NCBI GenBank assembly: GCA_028554795.2
Contig: CM068829.1
Coordinates: forward strand, 135,074,579-135,138,578
Source of the DNA: Sinohyriopsis cumingii
Taxonomy: Eukaryota > Mollusca > Bivalvia > Unionida > Unionidae
Length of the DNA: 64,000 nucleotides
Reading direction: 5' to 3'
A program made the translations under genes and the position numbers. Shown piece after piece: positions 22,561-31,192 of the stretch. How positions within the stretch are numbered: position 1 is the first letter of the stretch; each line of letters starts with the position of its first letter. The notes under the pieces were generated by a model. The model was not told where the DNA came from and ran no database searches. It saw only the letters and a list, made by a program, of their open reading frames with translations.

Positions 22561-23290
22561 ACAGCAACATATCCTAAACATATGCAAGGCAACATATCTG
22601 GAGCTGGGACACGTAAGCGTCATTCGCAATTTTCTTTCGGTTGATGCCATTAAACTCGTTTGTTTTCCTAAGTACTTTGAAGACTGGGCTACTGTAATTC
22701 ACCTCTGTCTGTTTCGTTCCACTATCTACAACATAAACTTCAAAACATTCAAACAACAGCGGCTCGGATTATCCTCAGAGTACGAAGAACTGGGCATACA
22801 TCCCTCTGCTCAGTAACTTCCACTGGTTACCCATTTGATACAGAATCAATTGCAAAATCTGTTCACTATGCTACAAATCGTTGACTGGTTCTAGTTCAAT
22901 ATATCTATCTGACCTCACCCATGTGTATACCCGATCTAAAAACTTACGTTCTTTTTCCAACACTCGTATTTTCATTGTTCCCACTGTTAAACGATAACGT
23001 TCCTTTGCGTACCTAGGTCCAGCTACCTGGAACAAATTGCTCACTGATCTTACATAAACTGACACTGTGATCTCATTCAAGAGTGCTCTTAAACCTCAAC
23101 CATCGTTACTACAAGAACAGTCTTTACTACTTAATAATGTTTACTTCCTTAATTATTGTCAGGTTATTTTTGTTTCGTGATTTCGTGGTGTTTGCTTTTG
23201 TAATCTTGTCGTTGTGTTTTTACGTGTTATATAAAATTGTAAAGCGCGTAGAGTTTCTAGAGATTATTCGCTGGACTAAGTCCACATTAT
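22090..23290 (+). mobile_element. Degenerate CR1/L2-like LINE fragment, C-terminal part and 3' tail
   Basis: Broken plus-strand frames show a VSQGYVLGTVVF-like reverse-transcriptase motif near 22140, VRKLGVIFGSTLSL near 22460, a segment reading YLSDLTHVYTRSKNLRSF near 22900 and LGPATWNKLL near 23015, and a 3' tail ending in GTAAAGCGCGTAGAG then an ATT-repeat. The order matches the end of CR1/L2-type ORF2 proteins. A (TCTG)n/(CT)n tract at 22490-22556 interrupts it. Dead copy. Confidence 0.75.
22490..22556. repeat. (TCTG)n / (CT)n microsatellite
   Basis: About five TCTG units followed by about ten CT units, within the LINE fragment. Confidence 0.9.
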
Positions 23291-23472
23291 CATTATTATT
23301 ATTATTATTATTAGTAGTAGTAGTAGTAGTAGTAGTAGTATGATTATTATTATTATTATCTTTATTACTAGCTATTGGTGGGTTGGTATAAGTCTTAGTG
23401 TAAGTGTAAAGCGCGTAGAGTTTCTAGAGATTATTCGCTGAACTAAGTCCACATTATTATTATTATTATTAT

Positions 23473-23504
<32 letters not shown>

Positions 23505-23540
23505 TGATTATTATTATTATTATTATTATCATTATTACTA
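23239..23540. repeat. Tandem duplication of a LINE 3' tail with ATT/AGT microsatellites
   Basis: Two units of about 169 bp each start at TAAAGCGCGTAGAGTTTCTA (23239 and 23408 approximately), pass ATTCGCTG-ACTAAGTCCACA, and carry (ATT)n(AGT)n followed by ATGATTATT. Likely unequal recombination or repeat slippage at the LINE tail. Confidence 0.8.
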
Positions 23541-24829
23541 ACTATAGGTGGGTGGGTGTAAGTCCTCAATAGCTGAACGTGGGAGGCTAGGAGTTAATAA
23601 CTGAAAGGTGGTTGGTGTAAATCTTTAATAATTGAAATTGGTTGACGGAGTATCAAAATTGTTTGGATGTGAATCTTCATGAGACAAAGTGGTTTTCTAG
23701 ATACCAAAAGTGGATGAGTGTAAATCTTTCAGAACCGAAAGTGGATGGCTTAATTATCTCAACCATGTTATAGTTGACCTATGCTCATCATCACCATGTT
23801 GCAATATCAGAGGCATCGGAACTAGGGCGACAGGGTCGACCGTCCCCACTCCTATAATTCGCCAGGAACAAAATCTATCCTTAAAATCCACTATTTATCA
23901 GGAAATAGGCATTTTTCCTTCATAATTGGAAGTGATTAATACACATTAGCAGATAACATTAAAAGTGGGCAGGTAAAGCGAGTTAAACCTCATTGTTCTG
24001 TCAAACTAGCCACCATGTGCCTTTTGTTTTTGAGACAAAAATTTAGTACCATCCTTGTATAAAAGACTTTACAATTACTTTGATCTTGCATTATATGATA
24101 TGACACAGTCTAAAATTATGATTAATTCCGTAAATTGCACTAGCTATGTTAAAATGGGTAGTCCTTTTTAGGTGGGCCTCTGCAAGTTCCTAGCTATATA
24201 AACTTGTATCTTTTGAGGAGTCCCCCATGTATCCCTAAAAGGAAAGGCTTATATATTAATGTGTCCTCCTACGGTCTCTAGTATTGTATATGCGCAAAAA
24301 CTCAAAACGAATTTAGATACAATAATTTATTTAAATTTAATTTTAGAGTTTGAGGTTGATCTTCCTAATATTTGTACTAGCCTCGGTTCCCGGTCTGGTT
24401 CCCCAACGTTCGCAATGTTAATGTAATTAAAGGGTCCGTACTCCCGTCCAGATAGAGATGTATAGGGCTGGTTTCCTTCTCCATTCTCTCTAGTGACCTG
24501 TTGACAGAAGTTCGCCCTACTGTTTTCTGTATGCTGTGTTGTTCATGCTATATTGTTTGCATATTTGAAGTTTGCGTTAGGGCGGCTTTTATACTGAATT
24601 TGTCATTTCATTAGATATTTATTGGTTTATATGGATCAAAACCTTAGGGGAAAAGGGTGGTTTTTAAAATATTTTATTCTTCCCTGTTTTGTTAGCTTGT
24701 TTGTAGATAAAAAAGCAAATTTGCCTAGTATCATGGAGAGATTTTTCTTCTGTACTAGTCCTCATACAATAAGTAAAAACCTTATAAAACTAAAATGAAT
24801 CTTCCGTGTGTTTCTGTGTATGTGTTGTG
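23541..24829. other. Host non-coding DNA left of copy B
   Basis: No gene recognised. A few imperfect repeats of GTGTAAATCTT- and GTGGATG-like words occur at 23560-23760. The last six bases are one copy of the copy B target duplication. Confidence 0.5.
24824..24829. repeat. Left target-site duplication of copy B
   Basis: GTTGTG, identical to 44487-44492 directly after the right end. Six bases is the duplication length typical of Polinton integrases. Confidence 0.92.
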
Positions 24830-25148
24830 AGTAGTGAAGGGGGGCACCCTACGGACAATGGGAATTAGCATTACAAAACCCCTTGGGCAAATCTACGGAC
24901 AATGGAAATTTAACATGGAGAAAAATCGTGGGCAAATCTACGGACAAGGGGAATTAACATGGGAATAAATCGTGGGCCACTTTACGGACAAGGGGAATTT
25001 AACATGGCGATAAATCGTGAGTCACTCTACGGACAAGGGGAATTTAACATGGGATTTTTTTTAAAAAAATTTTTTTAAAAAAAGGGGTAGGCAATTCAAA
25101 GACTATCTCTTTTCGAGAAATATGGCTGGCCCTGAAAAGGGCCTTTGG
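24830..25148. repeat. Left terminal inverted repeat, copy B
   Basis: Nearly identical in reverse to 44170-44486. From the outside: AGTAGTGAAGGGGGGC, five degenerate units of about 44-45 bp each centred on CTACGGACAAGGGGAATTTA and CATGG, then a T/A-rich tract, GGGGTAGGCAATT, the purine-rich element (as TCTCTTTTCGAG) and the stem-loop. The inner limit is CCTTTGG. Confidence 0.95.
25128..25143 (-). terminator. Histone-type 3' stem-loop inside the left TIR, copy B
   Basis: Minus strand GGCCCTTTTCAGGGCC, 22 nt after the stop of the small left-end gene; then AGCCA, ATATTT and CTCGAAAAGAGAT. The outermost leftward transcript therefore ends within the TIR. Confidence 0.88.
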
Positions 25149-25165
25149 TTTATGTTAATATGCCC

Positions 25166-25396
25166 TTAACATAAAGGGCATTTGCGACATCTTCTTTTCC
25201 TTAAACTTCGTCTTACAGCAGGGCCATACATCAGAGTCCTCTTGAGGCAACCTTGTCTCTCTATATAGACTCTTCTTATCCACAGGCTGCTGTTGGTCCT
25301 GTGGACAACGGTCCACTTGGATCGGACATACATGAGCATGTCCGTCCTGAACATCATTGTTGACACAAGGGTTGAAGATTCAACGTCTGTCCACAT
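25166..25396 (-). CDS. Small basic left-end protein, copy B
   Basis: 76 residues, no known family. Starts MWTDVESSTLVSTMMFRTDM, has a WIRRVYIERQGCLKR segment and ends RRSLRKRRCRKCPLC. Homologous to the copy A gene at 12256; frame, start and basic Cys-containing tail are retained while middle residues change, which supports real coding. TATAAATA at 25441-25448 lies 45 nt upstream of the ATG. It is divergent from the Q-rich gene and is the outermost gene at this end. A nuclear, nucleic-acid-binding role is possible from composition only. Confidence 0.72.
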   Translation of the reverse strand: MWTDVESSTLVSTMMFRTDMLMYVRSKWTVVHRTNSSLWIRRVYIERQGCLKRTLMYGPAVRRSLRKRRCRKCPLC

Positions 25397-25615
25397 GTTG
25401 AGGCTCCGAGAATAGGTGAATCAATGCAGTGAACGGCGCTTATTTATAGGGACAGGAAGGATTGAAACGGATTGAGTTCATTCACCAATCCTAACACGCG
25501 TTACAGAATTCAGTCAGCCCGCATCCAATCCGAAGAGAGCAGTCTGTGACGTCACGTAGTCTATATAGATTCGCTAGCGCTTGTGTGCAGTCAATCTATG
25601 CGACAGTGATTCAAC
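25397..25615. promoter_or_regulatory. Divergent promoter with CRE, left-end genes, copy B
   Basis: TATAAATA (minus strand) at 25441-25448 for the leftward gene; TATATAG at 25562-25568 for the rightward gene; a full TGACGTCA palindrome at 25547-25554 and CCAAT boxes near 25486 and 25525. All are retained in copy A. Confidence 0.65.
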
Positions 25616-26191
25616 ATGACGGAAACTCAGAAAACGATCCATTGGGGTGCACCAGCAGGGGAGACTGCCCAAGGGAACTCGGACTTACTTTCAGAAGAGG
25701 TGAATTGGGATTTTGTGGATTTTCTCTCCTCGCAAGAATTTGTTCCGGAACCTTCGTTACCTTCTTCATTACCGCAAGTGGAAAATTTTAGACAGAGACA
25801 GAAAGAAGAATTGGAGAAATTTATACAACGACAAAAGGAAGCGGAACAGGCTTTTCTCCTACAGCAACAGCAACAAGAAGAAGAGGTAAGAAAAAAACAA
25901 CAACAGCAACAGCAAGAAGAAGTAGCAGCAAAGAAACAAGAGGGTGAAAATCAAACGGTCACGGTACTGTTGGACATTTTAGCAGAGTTAAGAAGTCTGA
26001 AACAAATGTATCAGACTTCTTTATCACGACCGAACAGAATACGACCTTCCCGAGCTAAACACGTCAACCCTGTGACTAAGCCTACCGTACCACCCTTAGT
26101 GATTTCAACTCAATCATCATCAACATTACGCAGTCCAGAAGTAGGCCTTGGCCGTGGCAAAGGCATAAGGCAGTTAAAGTTGATTGCTTAA
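25616..26191 (+). CDS. Q-rich coiled-coil protein, copy B
   Basis: 191 residues, intact, unknown family. Contains a short insert after residue 9 absent from copy A, an acidic Trp-containing segment (LLSEEVNWDFVDFL), a coiled coil (RQRQKEELEKFIQRQKEAE), polyglutamine runs, a leucine-rich helix (LLDILAELRSLKQMY) and a basic end. Polyglutamine length differs between copies without loss of frame. Followed 27 nt later by a histone-type stem-loop. Possible transcriptional or scaffold function; nothing specific can be claimed. Confidence 0.75.
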   Translation: MTETQKTIHWGAPAGETAQGNSDLLSEEVNWDFVDFLSSQEFVPEPSLPSSLPQVENFRQRQKEELEKFIQRQKEAEQAFLLQQQQQEEEVRKKQQQQQQEEVAAKKQEGENQTVTVLLDILAELRSLKQMYQTSLSRPNRIRPSRAKHVNPVTKPTVPPLVISTQSSSTLRSPEVGLGRGKGIRQLKLIA

Positions 26192-26218
26192 ACTCACCCT
26201 TTCACTATGAAGAAAAAA

Positions 26219-26234
26219 GGCCCTTTTCAGGGCC
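26219..26234 (+). terminator. Histone-type 3' stem-loop after the Q-rich gene, copy B
   Basis: GGCCCTTTTCAGGGCC preceded by AAAAAA and followed by ACCCA, CATTT and CTCGAAAAGAAAT. This is the closest match in the window to an animal histone mRNA end, including the A-rich 5' flank and ACCCA 3' flank. Confidence 0.92.
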
Positions 26235-26483
26235 ACCCACATTTCTCGAAAAGAAATACAATTTCAATTTGCCAATAACTCAAAAAAACTCACCCATTTT
26301 ACCCTTATAGTACGTGTCTGTGTATGAGTGCGTGAGTGTAGCTTCTTATTTTTGAAATCAAAACTCAAAGACACTTACCTTATATCATTCATTTATTCTT
26401 TTCTCCATTTTTTACAATCCAATTCACAATTCACAACACAACACTTTAATTAAAAGTTCATTGATTTCTTCTTTTCTCCTTGT

Positions 26484-26960
26484 TTAGTCTCTCTGTTTTT
26501 TGAATTTCTTCACCGTCACACTCTTTTCCTCTTCTTCTTCCTCCTCGCTTTCTTCCCTTCTTCTTTTTTTCTCCTGTTTCTTTTTCTTCACCTGTCTTCT
26601 TTCTTCCTCAGAAGAATCCCTCTCTTCCTCCGAAGAATCCCTCTCTTTTTCTTCTGAAGAATTCCTCTTTTCTTCTGACTCCTCTTGTTTCTTTTTTGGG
26701 CAATCTGGAGACCAATGTCCTTTTTCTTGACAATAATAACAGGTATCTTGACTTTTGTCTTTTTTAGTCCCTGTTTTTGTTCTTTTTTGACGGTCTGGAC
26801 ACTCTGAAGACCAATGCCCTTTCTTCTGACAGATATAGCAAGTATCTTGACTTTTATCTCTAAAGGAAGGAGAGTAGTCCGTCGGCTGGTCTGAAGAGAA
26901 TTTTCTAATGACCCCTCGCAAAGCTCTGACGAAACGTTCCATCTGGTTAGTCTCTTCCAT
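26484..26960 (-). CDS. Double CCHC zinc-knuckle protein, copy B
   Basis: 158 residues from the ATG at 26960; an in-frame ATG at 27008 is upstream of the expected transcription start (TATATAAAAGG at 27013-27023). Knuckles CYICQKKGHWSSEC at residues 41-54 and CYYCQEKGHWSPDC at 74-87, linker basic, then SEEERDSSEEE repeats and a KKRRREE end. Both knuckles and the Trp after GH are unchanged in all three copies while the acidic repeat length varies. A single-stranded nucleic acid binding partner for replication or packaging is plausible. An ATTAAA about 35 nt after the stop may direct polyadenylation; there is no histone-type hairpin here. Confidence 0.87.
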   Translation of the reverse strand: MEETNQMERFVRALRGVIRKFSSDQPTDYSPSFRDKSQDTCYICQKKGHWSSECPDRQKRTKTGTKKDKSQDTCYYCQEKGHWSPDCPKKKQEESEEKRNSSEEKERDSSEEERDSSEEERRQVKKKKQEKKRRREESEEEEEEEKSVTVKKFKKQRD

Positions 26961-27094
26961 CGTTGTGCTCGGCTTGAGAGTGAAATGAATAGTGAAAGGA
27001 CAAGACACACACCCTTTTATATACGCTGGTCTGCTATGACTATAAAGTAGTTTATGGTGTTTGAACTTGAGTCATTTGACTTTTTGCTTTCAAG
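26961..27094. promoter_or_regulatory. Divergent PolB / zinc-knuckle promoter, copy B
   Basis: TATATAAAAGG on the minus strand at 27013-27023 and TATAAAG on the plus strand at 27041-27047, about 54 nt before the PolB ATG. TGAGTCA (AP-1-like) at 27068-27074 is kept in all copies. Confidence 0.65.
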
Positions 27095-30000
27095 ATGAAA
27101 CGATCCCATTCATTCGAGAAGAAAGAAGAAGAAAGAAGTAAGAGGCAGAAACGTGATCTATCGCCTCGTACCAGGGCTGAAATCTTGGCACAAATTCATG
27201 CCAGTGATTTTGAAGAGGACATGAGTGAACCAGAATCCGAAACCTCTAAACCAAGTTCACCACCCTTTGTCAACCCTGAAAAGTACTATTCCATTCGAGA
27301 GACGGAAAAGCGCTCCTCTAGAAAATTTAGAACCACGGCTTACAAATACACGGTGAAGTTTAAAGATTTCAAGGCTGAAGTGCCGTTAGAGAAAGCAGAA
27401 GTGTTCATCACCGAGGTGTGGGATTCTTTGCTCACCGAACTCAAGCGACAATGTCAACCCAAAGAAGACGATCGCTTGAGACTTTCCATACAACACGACG
27501 GTTTGAAATCCCCTGTTTGGATCGAGTTTAGCACCCCTGCAGAATTGACTGCTTCCAAAGTCATGGACAAGATTCAACACGTACAACAATCTAATGACCA
27601 GTTTGACATCACCGATGGTAAAGCCACACTGGACATGACCCACGTCTCTCCTCCTCAAGGGACAGGACGCAAAAAGATGTTATTGGTGGACGACCTTCGC
27701 AACACCAAAACAAGTCTCGTCCGAATTGACAACCCTCATGACCAGATGTGCTTAGCCCGTGCCATCGTGGTGGGACGAACCTATGCCAACAAGAACGACA
27801 CGGTAAAATGGAAAAGAACCTGGGACACTATTCAACGTTGGGACCGAGCCAAACAACGAAATGAAGCAGAACTCCTGTTACAACAAGCCGGACTGCCCAA
27901 AGACACACCCTGCGGCATTCCTGAGATGCAAAAATTGCAAGATGTCCTAGCTCCACGATACACCTTGAAAGTGCACCCTCAAGAAGTGCGCGGACCTCTA
28001 TTGTTTCGAGGGCAAGACTTTAAGGACGGAAAATACATTCATGTCTATTATCACGATGACCATTTCGATACGATTACCACTATCACTGGATTCCTGGGAT
28101 ACAGTTATTACTGTGAAAAATGTGACCATGGTTATAACAATCGAGAGCAACACAAGCATTGTGGATCGAAATGCACAGGATGTTTGGCCTCTTCACCCTG
28201 TCTGAGCGAAGAACCAGTGCCTTGTTCAGCTTGTCTGCGCACGTTTGTCAGCCCTACCTGTTACCAACAACATTTGATGACGCAAGGTTCACAGAAGAAA
28301 TGCGCTTGTCAACTGCTGAGATTGTGCTCTACGTGTGAACAAGTCATACGTACCAATAATACCAAGGCACACGTATGTTCAGGAAAGAAAAAATGTCACA
28401 TTTGTCACCACATCGTGGACTTGGAACACCAATGTTACGTGCAAAAATACCAACTCCCACCAGAGAAAGAGGACGGTCACAAGAAGAAAGGCAATTTCAT
28501 CTTTTTCGATTTCGAATGCATGCAAGAGACCGGCATTCACATTCCTAATTTCTGCGTGGCTCATCGAGCGTGCGAGAAGTGCATTCAAGAACCTATCTTT
28601 AGTCATTGCCCTCACTGCAGCAAGATTCCTGGAGGACGTGAAAAAATCTTTCGGGGGCCGAACACGCTAGCCGATTTCGCTCGATGGGTCTTAGACCCCA
28701 TCGACAAGACGTGGAGCCAAGAGGACATCGAACGTTACGGAGATTGTCATCGTCATGCCACAGTGATGGCTCACAATTTCTCCGGATACGATGGACAGTT
28801 TCTTTTGAGGCACTATACGGAACAAGGCACCGAGCGTCCTAAAGTGACTTTGAACGGAGCCAAAATCATTTTCATGCAAGTGGGACAAGTACAGTTTAAA
28901 GATTCGATGAGCTATTTGGCCATGCCTTTGAGTCGAATGCCTAAAACGTTTGGAATGACAGAAATGGCTAAAGGGTACTTTCCACACTTTTTCAATACGG
29001 AAGCCAATCAACACGCCGTTCTACCCCATTTGCCTGAGGCTCACTATTACGACCCCGACAACATGCGTACCGAACAACGAGAAGCTTTCTACGCTTGGTA
29101 CCAGATTCACGCCTCAGACCCTTTCGACTTTCAGGAAGAAATGCTAAAGTATTGTCGTTCCGACGTGGACATTTTACGGCGTTGCTGTGGAAAATTTCGA
29201 GAACTGTTCATGGAACACGGAGGGGTGGATCCTTTGAAAGAAGCTTGCACCATTGCCAAAGCGTGTTCCTTAGTGTATCGACAACGATTCATGCCTGAAA
29301 ACACAGTGGCTGTCATCAGCCCTCAAACGACCCACTTTGTCAAGCGTCAATACTCGGTCAAAGCCCTACGTTGGTTACATTACTTGTGCGACAAGGAAGA
29401 CAAGTGGATTCAGCATGCCCGCAACGGAGGGGGTGAAAAGACCATCGGAACGTATTCGGTCGATGGCTGGGACTTAGAAAACCCCAAGATCGTGTACGAG
29501 TTTAACGGTTGCTTATTTCACGGATGTCCTGTTTGTTACCCTGACCGTGGTACTAAAAATCAGTTTTTGCAACGAACCATGGAAGACTTGTACCAGGACA
29601 CTTGTCAGCGACGCCTAAAGTTGGAACAGCAAGGATACCAAGTGGTGGAAATGTGGGAACACGAGTACGATCACCGTATGAAAACCGATCCCGAGTTTAA
29701 ACGCCTCGTGGAAAGTTACCAGTTCATGGACCCGCTGAACCCGAGGGATAGTTTGTACGGAGGAAGGACCAATGCCACCTGTTTGCTGTACCAAGCCGAC
29801 GAAGAGAAAGGAGAAGAAATGAAATACTTGGACGTGTGTTCGCTGTATCCCTACGTGTGCAAATATTGTCGCTTTCCTGTAGGGCACCCGCAATTGCTGA
29901 CGGAACACATCGACCTGAAAAACATTCGACAATACGAAGGCTTGATCAAGTGCAAAGTTTTGCCTCCCACGAACCTCTACCATCCCGTCTTACCTCACCA

Positions 30001-31147
30001 TTGTCAAGGCAAGCTGATGTTTCCCTTGTGCCGTACTTGTGCCGAAACGTGCAACCAAGACCAACCTTGTCAGCACAGCCAGGAAGAACGGGCCTTGACG
30101 GGAACGTGGGTCAGCGTAGAATTGTTCAAAGCTCTGGACATGGGATACCAACTGTTAGAAGTGTACGAAATTTGCCACTTTCCCAAGACACAACAATACC
30201 GCAAGGGTGACCCTACTCAGAAAGGCATTTTCGCAGACTACGTGGATGCGTTTTTGAAACTGAAGCAAGAAGCCAGCGGCTATCCTTCCTGGTGTCACAC
30301 TCCCGAAGACCAAATACAATTCAAAGAGAAATACTACGAACAAGAAGGCATCACTTTAGACCACATCGAGAAAAACGAAGGCAGGCGATCGTTTGCCAAA
30401 GTGATGTTAAATTGCTTGTGGGGTAAAATGGCACAACGACCGTGTTTACCCAAGACGGAATATTTGACAGAACCTTCCCGCTACTTCCAGATGATTCACG
30501 ATAAAACCAAATACATGAAACACGTGGACGTCGTTCGAGAGAATTTGATCTTGGTCAATTACGAAGAAGATCTGGACTTTGTACAAGACGACCCTTTTGG
30601 AAATGTCATCATTGCGGCTTACGTGACAGCCCATGCTCGCTTAAAATTGTACGAGGCTTTAGAACTGTTAGGGGAACGCGTCCTGTACTTTGACACGGAC
30701 AGTTGCATTTACATCCATCACCCGATTCAACATCACCCTAACATCGAAGGAGACCGTTTAGGAGCCTGGACAGACGAGCATCCCGACGACAAGATTTTAA
30801 GTTTCGTCAGTGGCGGTCCCAAAAATTACGGCTACGAATACCGTGACAAACAAGGAGAAGTGCACACGACGTGCAAAGTGAAAGGACTGACTCTGAATTA
30901 TCGTACCAGTCGAGTGGTCAACTTTGGGGTATTGAAAGAAGCCTTGCAATCGGGAGAGGATGGAAACTTTAAAGTGACCACCTATCAACCGAACAAGATT
31001 GTACGTTTACCCACTCACCACATCGTCAGTCGACCCTTGGAAAAAATCTATCAAATTGTATACCAGAAGCGAGTTCGACTTCCCAATCATTTCACCTTAC
31101 CGTACGGTCACGTCGGTATTGGTCTGTATATAAAAAAGGAACCCTAG
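27095..31147 (+). CDS. POLB: Protein-primed family B DNA polymerase, intact (copy B)
   Basis: 1350 residues, uninterrupted. Residues 1-330 are a basic/acidic N terminus and an unassigned domain. A Cys/His-rich region with several CX2C pairs follows at 338-450. Exonuclease motifs: DFE at 472-474, HNFSGYDGQF near 560, YCRSDVDIL at 686-694. An insert at about 795-860 (EFNGCLFHGCPVC ... VVEMWEHEY) resembles a Vsr-type nuclease core. Polymerase motifs: DVCSLYPY near 913, KVMLNCLWGK near 1102-1111, YFDTDS at 1198-1203. The enzyme replicates the linear genome by protein priming with proofreading. The C-terminal codons overlap a TATATAAAAAAG box for the next gene. Confidence 0.97.
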   Translation: MKRSHSFEKKEEERSKRQKRDLSPRTRAEILAQIHASDFEEDMSEPESETSKPSSPPFVNPEKYYSIRETEKRSSRKFRTTAYKYTVKFKDFKAEVPLEKAEVFITEVWDSLLTELKRQCQPKEDDRLRLSIQHDGLKSPVWIEFSTPAELTASKVMDKIQHVQQSNDQFDITDGKATLDMTHVSPPQGTGRKKMLLVDDLRNTKTSLVRIDNPHDQMCLARAIVVGRTYANKNDTVKWKRTWDTIQRWDRAKQRNEAELLLQQAGLPKDTPCGIPEMQKLQDVLAPRYTLKVHPQEVRGPLLFRGQDFKDGKYIHVYYHDDHFDTITTITGFLGYSYYCEKCDHGYNNREQHKHCGSKCTGCLASSPCLSEEPVPCSACLRTFVSPTCYQQHLMTQGSQKKCACQLLRLCSTCEQVIRTNNTKAHVCSGKKKCHICHHIVDLEHQCYVQKYQLPPEKEDGHKKKGNFIFFDFECMQETGIHIPNFCVAHRACEKCIQEPIFSHCPHCSKIPGGREKIFRGPNTLADFARWVLDPIDKTWSQEDIERYGDCHRHATVMAHNFSGYDGQFLLRHYTEQGTERPKVTLNGAKIIFMQVGQVQFKDSMSYLAMPLSRMPKTFGMTEMAKGYFPHFFNTEANQHAVLPHLPEAHYYDPDNMRTEQREAFYAWYQIHASDPFDFQEEMLKYCRSDVDILRRCCGKFRELFMEHGGVDPLKEACTIAKACSLVYRQRFMPENTVAVISPQTTHFVKRQYSVKALRWLHYLCDKEDKWIQHARNGGGEKTIGTYSVDGWDLENPKIVYEFNGCLFHGCPVCYPDRGTKNQFLQRTMEDLYQDTCQRRLKLEQQGYQVVEMWEHEYDHRMKTDPEFKRLVESYQFMDPLNPRDSLYGGRTNATCLLYQADEEKGEEMKYLDVCSLYPYVCKYCRFPVGHPQLLTEHIDLKNIRQYEGLIKCKVLPPTNLYHPVLPHHCQGKLMFPLCRTCAETCNQDQPCQHSQEERALTGTWVSVELFKALDMGYQLLEVYEICHFPKTQQYRKGDPTQKGIFADYVDAFLKLKQEASGYPSWCHTPEDQIQFKEKYYEQEGITLDHIEKNEGRRSFAKVMLNCLWGKMAQRPCLPKTEYLTEPSRYFQMIHDKTKYMKHVDVVRENLILVNYEEDLDFVQDDPFGNVIIAAYVTAHARLKLYEALELLGERVLYFDTDSCIYIHHPIQHHPNIEGDRLGAWTDEHPDDKILSFVSGGPKNYGYEYRDKQGEVHTTCKVKGLTLNYRTSRVVNFGVLKEALQSGEDGNFKVTTYQPNKIVRLPTHHIVSRPLEKIYQIVYQKRVRLPNHFTLPYGHVGIGLYIKKEP
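31127..31138 (+). promoter_or_regulatory. TATA box embedded in the PolB 3' end
   Basis: TATATAAAAAAG, encoding the last residues of PolB, 55 nt before the ATG at 31193. The same word is at the end of PolB in copy C. Confidence 0.6.
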
Positions 31148-31192
31148 GCAAAATCGATAGTTCATTGTGACTACCAAGACCGAGCGAACAAG

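Noticed and set aside
23372..23569. Asn/Thr repeat frame
   Set aside because: Translation of the ATT/AGT microsatellite.
24830..25070. CRISPR-like array of the 45-bp TIR units
   Set aside because: The units are contiguous degenerate repeats without unique spacers, in a eukaryotic element; they are TIR subrepeats.
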